In this document: one piece after another, positions 1-9,916 of the stretch
Layout of the letters: every line of letters starts with the position of its first letter
How positions within the stretch are numbered: position 1 is the stretch's first letter
From: Protostelium mycophagum
Taxonomy: Eukaryota; Evosea; Variosea; Protosteliida; Protosteliaceae
Assembly: GCA_002081555.1 (NCBI GenBank)
Contig: MZNV01002649.1
Location: 1 to 24,708, forward strand
DNA length: 24,708 nt
Direction of reading: 5' to 3'
The notes under the pieces: generated by a model
The model's input: the letters and a program-made list of their open reading frames with translations, nothing else
Told to the model about the DNA's origin: nothing
The model's database searches: none
Made by a program: the position numbers and the translations under genes

Positions 1-115
1 TTCCACTCATTGATTGTTGAATTCTTTATTTTTTCTTCTATGTCTGTATCTTCGCAGAATTTTATTATATCTTTAATCTGGGTAAAATTGTGTACTTTAA
101 GCATTTCTACCACCT
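1..115 (-). CDS. Candidate coding exon running off the left edge, possibly dynein-heavy-chain-like
   Basis: On the minus strand a splice-acceptor-like CCCACAG is followed by an open frame from about 115 to the window edge. It reads VVEMLKVHNFTQ and continues to a final NSTINEW. The spacing of acidic, lysine and tryptophan residues resembles the linker region of dynein heavy chains, where an IExxL...EW pattern recurs. That comparison rests on a weak pattern in about 38 residues. The stretch is more AT-rich than the other exons, so chance openness is possible. I could not find a convincing upstream exon between 180 and 330. Confidence 0.25.
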
Positions 116-409
116 GTGGGAATTTTGGGAAATTTTTGTGCGAAATTTCTGAATTTTCATTTATGTATGATATCTTACAAACTGATCACAGGAGGCAAGC
201 ATTCAGTGTGTGGTGAGTTGTAGATAAATGCACTATAATATTCTCTTTTTATATGATGCACCCCAAGATTCTGGTTTTGGTTGGTGCGACATGTCACTTT
301 TATGTCCAATTTGGGAGATTTAGCTGCTTCGCCAACCTAACGGTTTCCAAAGACAGACAGAGCAAGTAAAGGAGAACTCAGTCTTGAAACTAAACTGAGC
401 CAGCTCAGA

Positions 410-2398
410 ATGTGGCACGATTACGATTGGGGCAGCTTGAACCTCACTGTTGACGATGCACATACTGAAGCTATAGCCATGGCACTTAAGAATGATCTTA
501 TAGACCATTCTGAGGTCCTCAAGAAAGGAGCTGCTTTGCATTATTTCCCAAAGAAGCTGGAGGTGAATTCAAATACAGTAATAAGCTAAGAAGAAATAGA
601 AACTCTCACTTTCAGAGGAGGAATTTAATGCAGCAAATGAAGAACTAGAAAACAAGCACCGATGGACGCAACCTTCGACTCTATATTGGACGGTCGCTCT
701 GGGAGCTTCCGCAGCATTCTCGTTGGGAATGGACGAAACAGTGGTTAATGGTGCTATGCTGTTTTTTCAATCAGAACTTGGAATACTTGGGAATGATAAC
801 ATCTGGTAGAAACAAATGTAACAACCGATCACTCACACCGTTCAGCGGCCTCGTCAACGCAGCACCGTACCTCTCTGCATCTCTGTTGGGATGTTGGATG
901 TCGATTCCCATCAATAACATGGCTGGGCGGAGAGCAGCGATCTTCGCCTCAATGGTGTTCACAGCAGGTGCATCCGTTTGGCAAGGACTTTCCAACAGTT
1001 GGCAGATGCTTTTAGGGGCACGTTTGCTGCTTGGTAATCATCTTGTAAATTGAGAAATTAATCTTTCAGGGCTGGCGATCGGCATCGTCTCTGCGACGGT
1101 ACCGATATGGATTGCTGAGTGCGTCCCAACAGCCATAAGAGGAGGTTGGATTTCATTGACTGATACAGAATGCTCACTTGATTTCTTCAGGGCTGGTCAT
1201 GCTCTGGCAGACTTTTGTGGCTCTTGGTATCATGGTGGGATACGCGGTATCTGTGGGATTTGTCCACCTCAAAAAATCACTCGGTTGGAGGCTGATGTTA
1301 GGTTGGTGAAATTGCAAATTCAATCTAAAATTGGATAGGAGCAACTTGCGTCGTTCCAGTATTTGTAGCGCTGTTGGTGTGGACATCAGCAGAATCGCCA
1401 CGGTGGTTGATTAAACAGAAAAGATACCGAGAGGCTTTTAAGGTGATCACATAAAGGTGATGATGGCTGATCGCAAAAGGTTCTTGTGCAACTGAGGAAT
1501 CACCCAATACTGGCCGCCAGGGATCTTTTTGCGATTCAATCAACCGTTGAAGCAGAAGAAAAGAAAAAGAAGAGCAGATTGCTGATATTGGACCTGTTTA
1601 CAGTTCCACGAAATAGAAGGGCAGCCATAGCCGCCTTCAGTCTGATGTTCTTGCAGCAAGTATGTACCGTTGCACGGTTTTTCTTTAGGCTAATATTTAC
1701 AAAGGTCTGTGGGATAAATATTATAATGTATTACTCGAGCGCCATATTTGTAGACACCGGGGTGTCGCAAGAGAAAGCGATCTACGCAAGTCTTGGGGCA
1801 GGTCAGACCATCTTTCAAACCAAAACATTTTTCATACCAACAGGTATTCTCAACTTCTTGTTCTCCTTTCCTGCAATATTCTTGATTGATAGAGTGGGGA
1901 GAAGACCTTTAGTTCTATGGACATTTCCCATCATGAGCTTCTTTCTCTTCCTCACAGCCATGGCCTTCTTTGCCACAGATCCCCAACTCAAATTGGGCTT
2001 GGTGGCAACCTGTATATATATATATGTCATGGCTTATTCACCTGGAGAAGGACCTGTACCTTGCACATATTCAGGAGAATGCTTCCCTCTGTACATCAGG
2101 TATTTGGTCCAACGTGAAAACATCTGAAATCGCCAGATCACTTGGGATGAGCTGTTCTGTTGCAGTACAATGGTTTTTCTCTTTCATTCTCAGCTTCACG
2201 TGGCCATCGCTATCACACGCATTTGGTGTGCAAGGAGCCTTTGGCTTCTATGCAGCTTGGTGCGTCATTGGATGGTTCGTGATATATTTCTTCGTCCCTG
2301 AGACTGCTGGTTTATCTTTAGAGCAACAAGATCTAATCTTCGACATAAATCACTCAGACCACATAAAATATCAGATGGCATATGGAAAATGGAGGTAA
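410..2398 (+). CDS. MFS sugar transporter (fungal hexose-transporter type)
   Basis: This is a predicted 12-helix plasma-membrane sugar porter of the major facilitator superfamily. The model has ten exons: 410-562, 618-805, 846-1033, 1070-1144, 1191-1301, 1339-1442, 1480-1659, 1705-1801, 1844-2099 and 2137-2398. It totals 537 aa and all phases agree. Family landmarks in order are GMDETVVNGA in helix 1, GLVNAAPYLSASLLGCW in helix 2, GRR after helix 2, SPRWLI before the central loop, LQQVCGINIIMYYSS in helix 7, DRVGRRP, and the PETAGLSLEQ tail. The introns are 36-55 nt. The first intron acceptor could be 615, 617 or 620; only 617 and 620 keep the frame. The frame is open upstream of ATG 410 back to about 325, so an earlier exon may supply the true start. 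Substrate specificity cannot be read from the sequence. Confidence 0.88.
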
Positions 2399-2697
2399 CA
2401 TGAAGACCATATCAAGAACTATCATATTAAAATTGTTAGGGTGATGAGAATAATCTCAGCGGAATGGAGAAATAAGAAACAACCAGAGCTGAGATTCTGG
2501 CAATCCAAAGGAAGTTATAACCAAAAGACTTCATTCTAACTTGTACAATAATATTAACAAATTACATAAATAAACTTGTGAGAACCAATTGTTTCACACT
2601 TCATTCCTCGACAAAATGTTATCAAATAGACACTCTTCACCTGATCAGACTTGGATTCTACAACGAGGTGCATCCCGCAATCGCGGAAAATTTTGTG
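2399..2697. other. Intergenic gap between transporter and UTP25
   Basis: These 299 bp lie between two genes on the same strand. They are AT-rich and carry AATAAT and AAATAAA runs near 2545-2572 that could serve as polyadenylation signals for the transporter. CCCGCAATCGCGG just upstream of ATG 2698 is GC-rich with partial dyad symmetry. I see no coding signal. Confidence 0.5.
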
Positions 2698-5600
2698 ATG
2701 GGGAGAGGAGGCGAGAATGATTCAAACAATTAGAAAATGTTTGACAGTTAGGATAGGATTTAGAGGCAGAGGAGGTAATAGGGGTCGTGGCGGCAGCAAA
2801 CGTGGGAAATATTTAGGATCTCACTCCAAATACTACAAGGATGATGGCTTCAATGTGCCACAGACAGAGGCAGATGATGGATCTAATCCTGTAAGAGGAA
2901 GAAAATTCAGAGGAGTGAGTATCTGTGAAGGATGAAATTGATTCGATCAAGGGTAATTTCAAAAGATCAAGAAATGACAGAGCGAAAGCAGAGACAGGTG
3001 CGTAGATTTAATGATCTTGACAAACATTTAGTAAATTCTATAGAAACGGCGCCACCCCCACCACCAAAAAGAGTAAAGCAAGTGAAGAAGGTAAAGGGCA
3101 TCAATATTGATCACAAACTGAGCCCCGATAGCTTGGTGATTACGACAAGCTGCTCAGGACTCTGAACCCCAATATAACAAAGTTACAAGCCTTCGAGGAG
3201 CCAGACGAAGAAGAAGAAGACGAGGGATCAGAGGAAACATCCTCTATAGAGGGGGAGGCAGAACCAGAAGAGGAAGATGTCGAAGACGGGATCATCTTAT
3301 CAGGTCAAGATGACAGTGATGATGAAGACAGAGAAGATGGTACATTTCATTTTCATGTAATATTCTGATCATATTTATATATATTCATAGGTAGTGAGGA
3401 TGAGGAAGAGAGGATAGCGAAAGAGGATGAAGAGATGAATAAAAAGAAGGAGGAGGAAAGGCTCGAGAAGATAAAGAAGAAGGAGGAGGAAGAGGAGGTA
3501 TAATATATTTGGATGTAAAATATTCATTTAATATTGGCATAGTTACTCGAACAAGCGAGAAAATTGGACGATATGATTGATATGAAGACGGTTAAATTAT
3601 TGGGTGGGAGATTATTTTTTCAAATTTTGAAAAATCTGAAAATAAAGGTATTGATGGTGATGCGTCATTGGGAAATTTCATGAGGATGTATAAGGACAGT
3701 GACGTCACTGTTGACGCCCTCGAGGAGGAGCGGACTACATTCAAGAAGAGTGTGTACAAGGACGACACATTAGGAATGGTGATGGTCGCAATAGAGATAT
3801 AGACACTGATATTATCAGGTTGCAACGTTATCCATAGATAACACTAAGCCACATTCGATTACGGATCTTAGTGCAGCATCAGTAAAACCTCGCCTGGCAG
3901 AGAGGTGGATCAACTTGAGAGAAGACGTAGAGGACACAAACGCAGGTCACCTATTTATATCCCAATCATGATGTCATATCTGATATCATGACAGCTGGGT
4001 TGACAGAACTTCAGAGCAGATTGATGTGGCATATGGATAGCTATAGAGATCTGTTCTACTCAGGATATCAGACCTCCGAACACGAGGAAATCAGGAAGGC
4101 CTATGTATTGCACTCTCTCAATCACGTATTAAAGTAGTTATTTCTGCACACAGCACATATTCACGGAGTACAGATCACGTGACCACATATTGACCAACAA
4201 TGCCAAGTTGAACGAGATGACAGAAGAACAAAAAGAGATCACGTGAGACAACAAAAATAATAATCATATAAGAATATATGCTGAAGTGTTATCCAGAGTG
4301 GTGAAAGACCAAGGGTTCACTAGACCTTCGGTATTAATTATAGCTCCATTCAAACAGTCCGCCGTCGAGATAGTGGATGATCTTTTGGATATGTTACCGG
4401 AGACGGACAAGGCCTCCATCGAGGGTCTCAAAAACTTCCAAGAGCAATACAGGGAACACACTTACGCTCCACAACCGTGGAGACCAGGTGAATAACCATG
4501 TTTTTATCTCCATAGTGACCAAATTTACAGTCGATTTTCAAGAGACATTCTCTGGTAATATTGCCGATGATTTCTTATGCAGTAAGTCAAGTCATTTTTT
4601 ATTTTTATTTCTTATAAATATATAATTGATATTTATATTGAGGACATTAGGTGTGTCCATAGGAAGAGGAAGCGTGTCTCTTCTTGGAAATATGTATAGC
4701 AGTGATATATTGATCGCGTCACCTATACAACTACGTATGATGATCGGTGCCAAAGGAGAAGAGGATTATTCACATGATTTTCTGTCATCTATCGAGTTGG
4801 TCATCGTCGATCGGTGTGATGTGATCATCATGCAGAATTGGGACCATCTACAACACGTCTTTTCACATTTGAATATGACCCCTAATTCGACACGTCACTC
4901 TGACTTTTCAAGACTGAGAGACTACCACTTGAACAACTGGTAAGCATCCCAACAATATGTTTATATATAAAAATAAATATTCACAACTCTACAGCAGCAA
5001 ATATTTCAGACAGACGATACTTTTCAGTACCATCGTGACTCCAGAGATGAATAGCTTGTGGAACCATAATTGCACGAGTCATTTGGGAAATAGCAAGATA
5101 CGGAGGAGCGTAGAGGACGGTGCCATTGTCAGTGTCGCGTCACATGTTCCACAATTCTTTCAGCGTCTGCAATGCCATCGCTTTGAGGATTTGCCAGAGG
5201 AACGTCTGAGATATTTCACTGAAGAGGCGAGTTGAAAAAACGTTTTTATAATCATTTAAAAAATATATACCAGAAAAAAAAATACAATATCTAGCAAGAG
5301 CAAAGTCTGACGGTTGTAGATGCTACCCAAATTACTGAGCAGCACCGACACTAAAGTGTTGATTTTCATTCGTGATTATTTGGACTTTGTGAGATTGAGG
5401 AACTACATGAAGAAGAAGGGAATAGAGTTTAGCAGAATTTCTGAGTATTCCACCGAGAGGACAGGTAAATATTATCCAATTCATTTATATTTATAAAATA
5501 TTTATCACGTTAGCGAGAATATCATTCGAATACTTCTGGGACGGAGACACACAATTTCTGCTATATACAGAGAGATATCATTTCTATTACAGGTATATAA

Positions 5601-5856
5601 TTCTTATTATATATATCACAAACAATTTTCCTGACAAATTCGAAGGAAAAAATTCAAGGAATTGGAGAGGGTGATCTTCTATGGAGTACCACAGAATCCA
5701 CAATTTTATTCAGAGCTGGTGAACGGCGTTAAGACGACCGGGAATGTGACCGTATTGTTCACGAAATATGAGAAGTTGGCTTTAGACAGAGTCGCGGGAG
5801 AGGAGAGGTCTTCGAGGATGATCGAAGGAACGAAGAATACTTATCTCTTCACATAA
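2698..5856 (+). CDS. UTP25: UTP25 / digestive-organ expansion factor (SSU processome)
   Basis: A nucleolar U3 snoRNP-associated factor for 18S rRNA maturation, with a degenerate DEAD-box helicase fold. Seventeen exons give 779 aa, close to yeast and human lengths. The introns are 2711-2756 (GC-AG), 2919-2965, 3091-3131, 3340-3390, 3498-3542, 3604-3647, 3779-3818, 3946-3994, 4134-4173, 4243-4296, 4488-4530, 4582-4650, 4940-4994, 5227-5319 (GC-AG), 5465-5513 and 5593-5645. The N-terminus is an RGG-rich tract (MGRGGFRGRGGNRGRGG), followed by YDKLL and a long acidic/coiled segment. Family blocks then follow: YVLHSLNHVLKSRDHIL, DQGFTRPSVLII, FSGNIADDF, SDILIASPIQLRMM, FLSSIELVIVDRCDVIIMQNW (degenerate motif II), KYFRQTILFST, VLIFIRDYLDFVRLRNYMK, FLLYTERYHFYYR and VIFYGVPQNPQFYSELVN. 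The exact ends of the 3779 and 4243 introns are the least certain. Confidence 0.9.
2711..2756 (+). other. GC-AG intron 1 of UTP25
   Basis: After MGRG the frame would hit TAG at 2734 and there is no GT before it. Removing GCGAGA...GGATAG joins MGRG directly to GFRGRGG in frame. This gives the expected basic, glycine-rich nucleolar N-terminus. Confidence 0.65.
5227..5319 (+). other. GC-AG intron 14 of UTP25
   Basis: The donor is GAAGAG|GCGAGT and the acceptor is GGTTGTAG. Removing 93 nt joins RYFTEE to MLPKLL, which matches the conserved FTE-ILP block of the family and keeps phase 0. The only nearby GT (GTTGAA) gives the wrong phase. Confidence 0.65.
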
Positions 5857-5895
5857 AGCCGTCTTTATTCTTGATGCTTGGAATAGCACAAGCAA

Positions 5896-8124
5896 TTACC
5901 ACAAGGTTATTACAGCACAAAAAATCACAAAGAGGGATGGAAATAATCCGCTCGAGAAGCTCACGATGTTCCCTGGTTGTGTGTTGAAGGTCGTCGATGG
6001 TTGAGTCGTGTTGGTCTCTAAGGTACATCAAAATCTCGACAAAAGATCTGTATCTGCACTCACCCACTCTGAATTGAAACGATTGTTGGACTGTGAAATC
6101 GTCGTCGTCGACAGCATAAAGCGTGGCGGCACAGACATCATAGATCCCTTCCGGAAGTACCGCGGTGTTCAAGGCGACCGTCCTGTTCAAGACTATTGCG
6201 GCCAGCGCGAAACTTCCTTGACAGGATTTTCCCGCCAGAACAAGGGACAGATACCATCCGTCTTCTAAATTTGCATCTGCAGTCATGCTGACGTCACTGC
6301 CCTGTGCCACTCGGGAGGGGGATAAACTGATCAGAGAGTTTGAAGGTGGAGCGATCACCGTGTTGAACAGAGTAGGCTTTCCGATTTCGTACTCAAACAG
6401 CTCTTTGCCTGATTCGATGACACTGTGAGGATCATTCTTCGAACTATTAACAGGATAACTCACAGTACAGAATAAGCCTCATTGATTTGCAATCCAGTCA
6501 AGATCACCTCCTTCTGTCCTCCATCAACCGTAATATTGTAGATCTCACCACTAGATTGAGTGGAATAAAACAAAGTGTAGTTCCCTGTGGTGTCTTCCCT
6601 CTTCCCATCCGATCCAAAGAGGAGGCCAACAGTCGCATTGCCCGAACCATCTGGTTTGAAATACTGAAAAGTGACTTTCTTCGTCTTTGTTGGGTGATCG
6701 TCCACGGCGGTGATGTGATAATCGAATTCAACATTGGTGCCGAAGGAGGAGCGATTCTCCACTATTGGTGGTTGGTGATGGACGATGATGAAAGAAAGAG
6801 GAGGAGAAACTCACTGTAGAATGTGTACTGCGCATCTTGAGTGACGTTTGATCCACCTGATGGTAGTGCATCTTCATGGTTAAAAACGATTTGTGACGCG
6901 TTTCCTTGGCATATGGAAGAGGGGGAATACTGGTAAGGTGTGGTGGTATCGAAGAAACATGCCGATAAATCAGCTTCGTCTGTATTTTTAGTCACTTCTA
7001 TCGTGAAGCTGCTGCCCTGTTATTTGTCAAGAGACAAACCTTTTCTCTCGAACTCACTTTGCGCATCATGCAACCACCCTTTGGGAATGCAAAGAAATCT
7101 CTTTTTCCTATCGGAACTTGTGGGTAATCATTTGTACAGTTTCGCAAGCATACGTATTGTGAACTCAACGTCCTGCATCATTCAACATGATGGTCGAAAG
7201 TGAATGGATACCTCATCAAGCTCACATAAAGAATACTTGAATGAAGGTTCCAGAAAGTCTCATTGGTGAGGAGCTCAATCGGTTCGCCGACATGCGCCCC
7301 GGTCAGATCTACAACGGGTCAGTTCTAAAAGGTCAACGACTTTTTCTTGGGCTCACTGATGATTGAGACTGGGTCTCGCATAGAGCCTTTGGTGATATAG
7401 CGCTCATAAGCAATATTTCTGCTTGCAAAAACTCTTGCAAAATTTTGATTTCCAACGGAGGGCTGCCCGATGGTCAGCGCCTGCACGGTATGGTTCACTG
7501 CAATCGGCTCTGTCGACATGTCTAAAGCGTGCAGCATTGCCATCGCACCACCGAGAGAGTGACCAACTGAGATGACCGTCATGTTGGGATGATGCTCTAA
7601 GATTTTGTTCCTCTGCACAGTTCAGTTCTCAAACTGCATTTTCTTTGATTGATTTTGATGGACACACCAAAGTCTTCAGCTGAATTCTCAAGTCGGCATA
7701 AGCCCCATAAAATCCTCGGTGGACCGCACCACAGGGGACATCATTGAACATACAGTTTGTCTTGAGGAAGTTGATGTCTGTGACAAAGTTCTTCCGGTTT
7801 TCTGTTCCTCGAAACGCGACAACCAAAACGTTGTGCGCCAAGGATTTAAAGACTTGCACCTTCAGGATCTTCCCTTTCCCCTCGACTGCCTGGGTTCATC
7901 AGATCTCGTGGTACGGCAGAAGGAATTGTTTCGAGACCTACCAGAGCTTCTCGCTCGAAACGATAGCAGGAACCTTCATAAGAGTGAAATACTTCAGAGG
8001 TAGGCCAAGGATCATAACAATCAGCTGCAAGAGATGCCAAAATGGAGGCTCTATCCTTCCCCTGAAAAGGTACAAAACCGCTGATCAGCGACAGTGAGAT
8101 GAGAATCAGAAGGAGGTGGATCAT
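5896..8124 (-). CDS. Secreted class 3 lipase with C-terminal beta domain and GPI-anchor-like tail
   Basis: A triacylglycerol-lipase-like alpha/beta hydrolase for the cell surface. Nine exons (8124-7942, 7889-7668, 7612-7357, 7308-7212, 7172-7058, 7016-6815, 6761-6464, 6422-6064, 6017-5896) give 617 aa. A signal peptide begins MIHLLLILISLSLISG. VVAFRGTEN is the strand before the lid. GHSLGG supplies the nucleophile Ser154, RDPVS the likely Asp215 and GAHVG the likely His226. A Cys-rich bridge (YVCLRNCTND) follows, then roughly 350 residues of Thr/Ser/Asn-rich beta-sandwich-like sequence with many N-glycosylation sequons. The spliced end is a Thr/Ser stalk (TNTTQPSTTFNTQPG) followed by SGLFPSLFVIFCAVITLW and stop, typical of a GPI-attachment signal. 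Without the last intron the frame runs on to 5849 with a different tail. The gene converges on UTP25 with 39 bp between stop codons. Confidence 0.85.
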
Positions 8125-8182
8125 CTTCTCTGTGGTCGCAAAAAATGGTTGCTCACAGGACCCGAGTGTGAGCGGAGAAGGG

Positions 8183-8855
8183 ATGAAACGCTGGGAGATT
8201 TTCACAAGAAGGCACCCTGAATGTCACCTTCGGTCATTGCGATTCGTGTTGGATCTTTCCAGAGACCTCCGCAACGCAAATCAAGGAGATATATTAGAGG
8301 ATGTGTTATGGAGACTCTTAATGCCTCAGTCTTCAGACACTCAAACATTTCTTGCCTTCTCCTCCACTTCGGTGCGTGACATATATATCAAGGTGCACTT
8401 CTCCAGCCGAGACCCAATACCAAGCACCATACTGGAAGCCTCACCAACCAGACATTGATGACTTTATTTATGAAGTCATATCGATGAAGGACGTCAGAGA
8501 ATCGTTAGTGACGGTCTTTCTGAATATGCATGGCAGCACGAGTTTTACCGCTGTTCATACCAACTCCTTGGGAACAGAAACAGCATTTCAGGTGAATTAG
8601 GGGAAAGGCTTGACTTTTGAATGAATTCTATCCTTGGATACGGTAGTGATGGTATAACAGATCGGGAAAATCAAACCAAATCAAAAGTCAAGCCTTTCGT
8701 TGATTTCAAATCTACTGGCGTTACGCCCTCTTGTAGACATGAATATTGTAAAGTGGCGTGTCATCAACTTCCGACAGCACGATACGGACATAATCAAGAA
8801 GGACGAGCATGTGACTTTCGCTTTGACGCGGATAATCATCATCGACGGAAGTTGA
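8183..8855 (+). CDS. Unrecognised 187-aa protein
   Basis: I do not recognise a family. The model has exons 8183-8371, 8412-8591 and 8661-8855, phase 0 throughout. The N-terminus is basic (MKRWEIFTRRHPECH), followed by an amphipathic helix (GDILEDVLWRLL). The middle is polar (YQAPYWKPHQPDIDDFIYEV), and a beta-rich end reads VKWRVINFRQHDTDII then VTFALTRIIIIDGS. No signal peptide, membrane helix or catalytic motif is visible. It is divergent from the lipase with 58 bp between start codons. An in-frame upstream ATG at 8099 would overlap the lipase start, so I chose 8183. The 3' part of intron 2 and the start of exon 3 are enclosed by an exact 18-bp inverted repeat. Confidence 0.5.
8603..8698. 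repeat. Exact 18-bp inverted repeat around a 3' splice site
   Basis: The left arm is 8603-8620, GAAAGGCTTGACTTTTGA. The right arm, 8681-8698, is its exact reverse complement. The 60-nt loop holds the intron 2 acceptor (AG at 8659-8660) and the first 20 nt of exon 3. The left arm is intronic and the right arm is coding. Confidence 0.9.
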
Positions 8856-9133
8856 GATGAGATCTTGTTCAGTACAGGGTCTCAGCGAGAATGTTGGTTT
8901 TACGAGTAAGTTATTTGCGCGTCTGTACAATTCATTTTGGTTGATCTATCCTTTAATGTCTTCAATGAAACAGACGACTACATTAATCAGGTTAAAAATA
9001 AAAGTTGATCTTGTGCAAGGGCAATCCTCTTCATTGTGGTTCTGACACATCTACAGCTAGGTGACAAACTTGACTCTTAAATTCCTGAAATGCTTATTTT
9101 TGGGGTTTTTTATTTTGAGGCAATAACCTGACC
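8856..9133. other. Spacer between convergent genes
   Basis: These 278 bp hold no recognisable gene. On the minus strand AAAATAAAAAACCCC near 9095-9110 is AT-rich and could belong to the 3' end of the LAMTOR2-like sequence. Short open frames are present on both strands but lack family signal. Confidence 0.4.
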
Positions 9134-9623
9134 TTAAGACATTGTTAAAGGTTCCTCCGACTTTTCTCGATTTAAAGCAATATTTTCCTGACCACAGCGA
9201 CAGAGCCAGCTTTCATTTACCTTGATGGACGAGAGTTTTTGGAGGACAAGAGCACCAAGCCTGGGATCACCACTTACCGCACCAATCAATCCTGAAGAGG
9301 TGCAAATGTTTCGCGGACATCATCATCTGACCCTCATAGAGCGCGGGAACTGTTAGATTCCCTTCTTTAGCCCGTAACAACACACATATAGACCTTACCA
9401 GGCTCAGAACAGCCAGTTTGGGTCGAACCAGTCGACCCGGCTCAGCATCAAAAAGCGCACGACCTTCTATATTGCCACAGGCGGAAGTCACAGAGATCTC
9501 CTTCTCCCCAAATGATGCCAACATATCGGAATACTCATATAGACTCCATCCAGAGCGGCTTAATTCGGCCAGGATGTTGACAGCAAGAGCTCAAACACCA
9601 CCAGTGGTTGCAGACACGTCTTT
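9134..9623 (-). pseudogene. LAMTOR2-like (Roadblock/LC7) sequence with in-frame TGA and frameshift
   Basis: Read on the minus strand the order of motifs follows LAMTOR2/p14, a Ragulator scaffold subunit on lysosomes. VSATTGGV is followed by an in-frame TGA (complement of 9591-9593), then ALAVN, SGWSLYEYS, GEKEISVTSACGNI, an intron with a GTAAGG donor (about 9336-9401), GQMMMSAKHLHLF, and GLIGAVSGDPRLGALVLQKL. Going from the last-but-one to the last block needs one base (T9293 on the plus strand) to be skipped. The corresponding LAMTOR2 landmarks are TGGV, the LLN...G.LLAYSG strands, and EGRVAIT...LLL followed by G.L..KA..L. The family call rests on spacing and short motifs and is moderate. 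The two lesions suggest a pseudogene, base-call errors, or splicing I have not understood. No convincing initiator exon was found; ATG at 9697 joined by a 41-nt intron is one option. Confidence 0.4.
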
Positions 9624-9916
9624 TCCTTATAAAGATCTGTAGAATACATTCAACACCAACATTCAAACACAATCATGAAATCACACCAAATGACGGCTGT
9701 GGACTCACGTTTGTTTATGGTATTTAGAAATCTTTATTGGGGTTGATACAGAGTGATTTTAGTCGCTGCAGCGGCGGCTCAATGTACACCCGCTCTTAAC
9801 CACGTTGTTGACAATGTGGCTGTTCCTTTCACAAATGATCCGTACAATGGCTGCAGCATTCACGTTCTCTCATGATCAAGTGAAGAGCTTCCAGTTTTGT
9901 TTATGAATAAATATAT

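Noticed and set aside
9418-9642. Plus-strand frame opposite the LAMTOR2-like sequence
   Set aside because: No family signal. The minus strand carries a GTAAGG donor and motif order matching LAMTOR2, although that reading has its own lesions.
9674-9871. Possible small secreted protein (+) containing VILVAAAAAQCTPALNHVV
   Set aside because: The hydrophobic run looks signal-peptide-like, but linking it to ATG 9674 needs a weak ACAGAG acceptor. The product is only about 50 aa with no family support.
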